Part shown: positions 60,415 to 64,000 of the stretch, one piece after another
Position numbering within the stretch: the first letter of the stretch is position 1
Layout of the letters: the number at the start of each line of letters is the position of its first letter
Assembly: GCA_037074765.1 (NCBI GenBank)
Contig: JBAMDO010000225.1
Location: 23,838-87,837, forward strand
Direction of reading: 5' to 3'
Source: Mansonella perstans
Lineage: Eukaryota > Nematoda > Chromadorea > Rhabditida > Onchocercidae
DNA length: 64,000 bases
Program-made: the position numbers and the translations under genes
Notes under the pieces: model-generated
Told to the model about the DNA's origin: nothing
The model's input: only the letters and a program-made list of their open reading frames with translations
Databases searched by the model: none

Positions 60415-63314
60415 TCAAACAAATGTTGCATTTGCAGTATCACTAATAAATGAGCTGTTCATTGAGCACTCTCGAAAACTGCCAAATTTTGGTGATCGTG
60501 AAAATGAGCGCCTCAGTTGCGTACCGCGTCGTATGATTTGAGTTCGAAAGCTATCAATTCCTTGCAATGATTTACTTAATTGATTTGAGCGACATGGTCG
60601 CATATTGCCACAGCAACGAAATGCGCATACACAACCTGATGAGGGATATTTTCAGTTACTGTAATACAATAGGTGAATGAAATGGAATTGGATTTTATCC
60701 AATGGAATATAAATTCCATTTTATTCTATCCTTCCTAAAATAAATGAATAATTTAATTTCCATATTAATTGTTAAATTCGATACAATTCTTTTCTGAAAT
60801 CGACCCGCAAAATAATAACAATTAAGATCATTCATATTTGAATGAATGAAAATTAAAATTGTTCAATGATCTGTTTTAACAAAATTGTTTTACGCAATTT
60901 TAAACAAAATTTTAAATTTGCATTTGTATAAATTTGTAACTTACATGTAATTATGATAGTAAATAAAACAGCAACACCGACAGCGATAATTAATGATAAT
61001 GTACCCGTATCAAAACGAACTTCTGGTTCACCCTTTAATTCGTCGTGTAATGCTGCTGGAAAAAAAGAAAAAAATTTAAAAAAAAATAAAATTTGAAAAA
61101 AAAAAGCACGGCGAAAATAGATAATGAAAATGACAAATGTCACAGAACAATAATATTAATGAGGCGAAAAATAATGCCATTTAATGCAAAATATTATGAG
61201 AGAGTAATGAAGAATAATTTATAAAACAATAAAATAAATTAAATTAATCATTCAAACAAATCAATTATTGAAATTGCAAAATTATAACGGTATAATAGTT
61301 TTATTGTCAACATTTGGTGTTCAAATATACTTTTAACAAATTTTAATGATTAATTAACACATAGGTAGATAATTTTTATTTGAAAAAAAAGTGTTCCTTT
61401 TTTTTGAAGTTTTAAAAATTAATTAATGCAAATCATATTACCAATGACCCGTTTAAGCGCTTCATACCATTTGTCATTTTGTACCAAATTATTTACATTT
61501 TTTAAAATTTGTCGCCTTTCTCTAACTGTAACATATCGTTGAGCAAGTCGAGCTGGCCAAATAATTACCTCAAAAAAAAAAAAAAAAAAAAACTTTAAAT
61601 TTGCAATTGTAATTCTATACTTTATATGTCATAATTATTGCATCATTTTCATCAATCAATCAATTAATCGTTTGTATTCCAAAATATTGTGATCGATTTT
61701 ATCCTTGACAAATTACGCAATTTTATGTAGTTATAAAAACTTTCTATAACAATAATATAAGCAGTGAAAGCATACGTAATTAACCCATACAAACCCACGT
61801 CGTTGACGTGAAAAAAATGAAATAGTGATAGAAATAAGCAAATTAAGCTTGTACACACATACCTTTTTATAATGCTTCCATATAAATATAAGTACAGAGT
61901 TACCGCAATCGCCAAGTGCCCACCGTCCCTCAAGTGTCCGACAAAAACTTTCCGCTCGATCTAATAATTGCCTGTTAATTTATTTCATCTTGTAACTTTT
62001 AAACAATTAATACTTTGAAATTTATCTAACTTTTCCATTTCCATATTACAAATTATTTTCTTTTTCACTGAAGTGAAAAAGGCCAAAAAAAAAATTTGCA
62101 CAAAAATTTCGCTGAATAAATTTGAAAATAATTAATGAATTATTTCGAAAAATAAAGCTGTTAGCAATTTCGAAGAATTCAACAGATATAATAATTTAGT
62201 AAATTTTCAGTTTTAGATGTTTGAAATGAAGAAAGTTTTCTCAGAAAAAATTAAATTTCAAAAAGCAACATTTGTCATGTAATATGCAAATTAAAATTCA
62301 TATTCAATATGAGCAAATACCATTATTTCCTAATTAAGAAATGAAAATCTCATTTAATTCTTATAATAGTTATTAAAGTATTTTATTTTGGATTTTTAAT
62401 TTTGGTTTTTTAGAAGAACATTTTTTTAGGACAAATTTTTGCAGATCATAGCAAAATGCAGATTTAGTAATATTTTTTTTTTTTTTCATTTATTAATAAA
62501 AATTATGAAATATTCAAAAACTTAATTAATTATTATGCTGATTATATAATAAGCATGAAGGTGTAAAAATAAAAAAGAAAATGAACAAAAATTAAATTTT
62601 AGATCATTTGAAATATCAAATCAGTGAAAGTGCGAACTGTTCAGATGGACTATGAATGGTCATTTGTAAATTGTTGACCAATGCAATTGATGCAACAAAT
62701 CCATAAAATGGACTCTTCATATCATTGCCCGTTGCACATTGTGACCGTCGTTGACAGTGACATGGTGTACCGACGGTTAAGTTATAAAGTTGTTCATTTA
62801 ATAATCGTGCTAAAAAGAAAATAAAAAAACAAAAATGAAATTTAATATACTAAGAATTAATTGGAAAGAAGAAACTCATCAAAAAATTAAAAATTTAAAA
62901 ATCTTATAATTTTAGAAAAAAATTTACCATCTTATAAGATTAATTGGAATTCTTTGAGTGAATAAATGTAATAATAATTATCAATTTTCTTAACCGTTTT
63001 TAAAAATAAAATTTTAGAAAATTGATGAAAAATTAATTTTAACTAAAAAAATCTATTTTCTTTTTCTTTTATTCCTAATTAAATATATAAGTGAAATATA
63101 TTAATTAAATTCGAATACAACCTTCAGAAGCATTAAGGACATGATCAGGATCACAAATGTAGTATTGTTCACCGGGTGAAAGTGCAACAGCACATTTTGA
63201 TGCAGTTGGTCCACGTAAATCCGGATAACCTGAGCTTGTCCAATGTGTTAGGCTCATTTCGCAACACAGTAATACGGCCATTATTTGAATTACTGTCAAC
63301 GAGTATGATTTCAT
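60415..63314 (-). CDS. molo-1: MOLO-1-like TPM-domain membrane protein
   Basis: Six minus-strand exons, 63314-63122, 62809-62638, 61971-61863, 61568-61442, 61055-60945 and 60635-60415, join in phase to give 310 residues. MOLO-1 is a C. elegans auxiliary subunit that increases levamisole-sensitive acetylcholine receptor function in muscle. It defines the TPM (TLP18.3-Psb32-MOLO-1) domain. Seen here: a signal peptide (about 1-24), then the domain opening YPDLRG and YICDPDHVL. The middle is AESFCRTLEGRWALGDCGNS followed by VLIFIW, the typical A-x-x-F-x-R-x-L...W-x-LG-CG segment. A basic stretch follows, then one membrane helix (about 218-237) and a cytoplasmic tail of about 70 residues. That tail starts with six cysteines in 15 residues (positions 238-252) and is Arg/Ser-rich. 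Nematodes have several TPM proteins, so exact orthology to molo-1 is not certain. The start is the ATG of the signal-peptide exon. Confidence 0.8.
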
Positions 63315-64000
63315 AGTAAAATTTTACAATTGGACGATTTCAGATGAATTCGCATTCTTCTATTATACAAACAAATAACAGCAATAATAAATTGCATATT
63401 TCATAAATATTAATTTACCTGAAATTAAGCAAAATAAAAAAAAAAAATTATTTTCAATTTAAAAATTGAAATATTTGAAAACAACAATGAAACATTTTTA
63501 ATTGGAATAAAAAAAAGTAATTAAACGAATCTATCAAATTTTACTTTGTAATAATTATAACAAATTTTTGCAAAAATTAATTAAACCTAAATTTTTAAAA
63601 AATTAAAATTTTTACAACAAAAGAAATTATTTTTGCAATGATAGCAAAATTTTTAAAATTATCAAAATTTACAGAATTTTAACAAATTTTAATTTTTCTT
63701 TTGTATTTTAGCCAATCAAATAAAAACAGCCATTTTATAATTCACTGTTATTCAATTTTCGGAAGTAAACTATTTAAAAAAAAATTATTGATTTAAAAAA
63801 TTTTTTCTTTATTTTTGCCAGAAAAAAATGCGAAAAATTTCTTTTTTTTTTGTTTGTTTAAACCGTTAGAATAGTTGAAAGAAAAATAACAAAAGTTGCT
63901 TAACAGCACAGATTCTCGAATTGATGAAATTGAAAATGTGAAGTCAGGAAGTACAACGTTGTAGAAAAAACATTACTTTGTTTGAGGTTACGAGTATGGA
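63315..64000. other. 5' flank of the MOLO-1-like gene
   Basis: AT-rich with A and T tracts. The promoter of the MOLO-1-like gene should lie here. No coding sequence or clear motif was found. Confidence 0.4.

Noticed and set aside
1..64000. CRISPR arrays, operons of prokaryotic type, endosymbiont (Wolbachia-like) inserts or intact transposons
   Set aside because: Direct repeats seen are simple-sequence or two-copy tandems without spacers. All recognisable genes are intron-bearing and eukaryotic, and no transposase, reverse transcriptase or bacterial gene was recognised on either strand.

Overview
The window looks like nuclear DNA of a parasitic nematode, most likely of the filarial/spirurid type. 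It is very AT-rich by eye and has many short introns with TTTCAG-like acceptors. Several start codons sit just behind an acceptor-like site, as expected for spliced-leader trans-splicing. Two genes, an RDE-4-like dsRNA-binding protein and a MOLO-1-like receptor modulator, belong to families best known from nematodes. The species cannot be fixed from the sequence alone. All gene models were spliced by hand from reading frame, GT/AG sites and phase.

Layout. 1-5,010: last exon of a plus-strand gene, a doubtful small minus-strand gene, and a complete four-exon COQ10 gene (+). 6,710-10,357 (-): a nine-exon RDE-4-type gene. About 1 kb away and divergent lies a gene for an 88-residue single-pass membrane protein (+). 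It is followed on the same strand by a SMIM4/UQCC5-like complex III assembly factor (13,472-13,950). 15,774-41,254 (-): one very long gene of the SRCIN1 (p140Cap)/KIAA1217 family with an AIP3-type domain. It has three alternative first exons, an optional glutamine-rich exon and a possible alternative last exon, and its introns are full of simple repeats and a duplicated segment. A 2 kb divergent intergenic region separates it from a 16-exon INO80D-like gene (43,257-51,359, +). 51,360-54,217 is mostly non-coding but holds a candidate two-exon secreted peptide. 54,218-56,975 (+) is a DHHC palmitoyltransferase. Convergent with it, at 60,415-63,314 (-), is a MOLO-1/TPM-domain membrane protein.

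The genes do not form one pathway. COQ10, the SMIM4-like protein and possibly the 88-residue protein point to the mitochondrial respiratory chain. RDE-4 acts in RNA interference. INO80D acts in chromatin remodelling. The SRCIN1-like protein is a predicted cytoskeletal/signalling adaptor. The DHHC enzyme and the MOLO-1-like protein are both membrane proteins, and the latter carries a juxtamembrane cysteine cluster of the kind DHHC enzymes modify.

The most notable observations are: the full RDE-4 model; the alternative-promoter architecture of the SRCIN1-like gene; a tight cluster of palindromic bZIP-type sites in one of its introns; an altered core around the DHHC motif; the six-cysteine cluster in the MOLO-1-like protein; and a candidate unannotated signal-peptide gene at 52.2-52.5 kb. 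No convincing prokaryote-like defence system, CRISPR array, rRNA, tRNA or intact transposon was seen.
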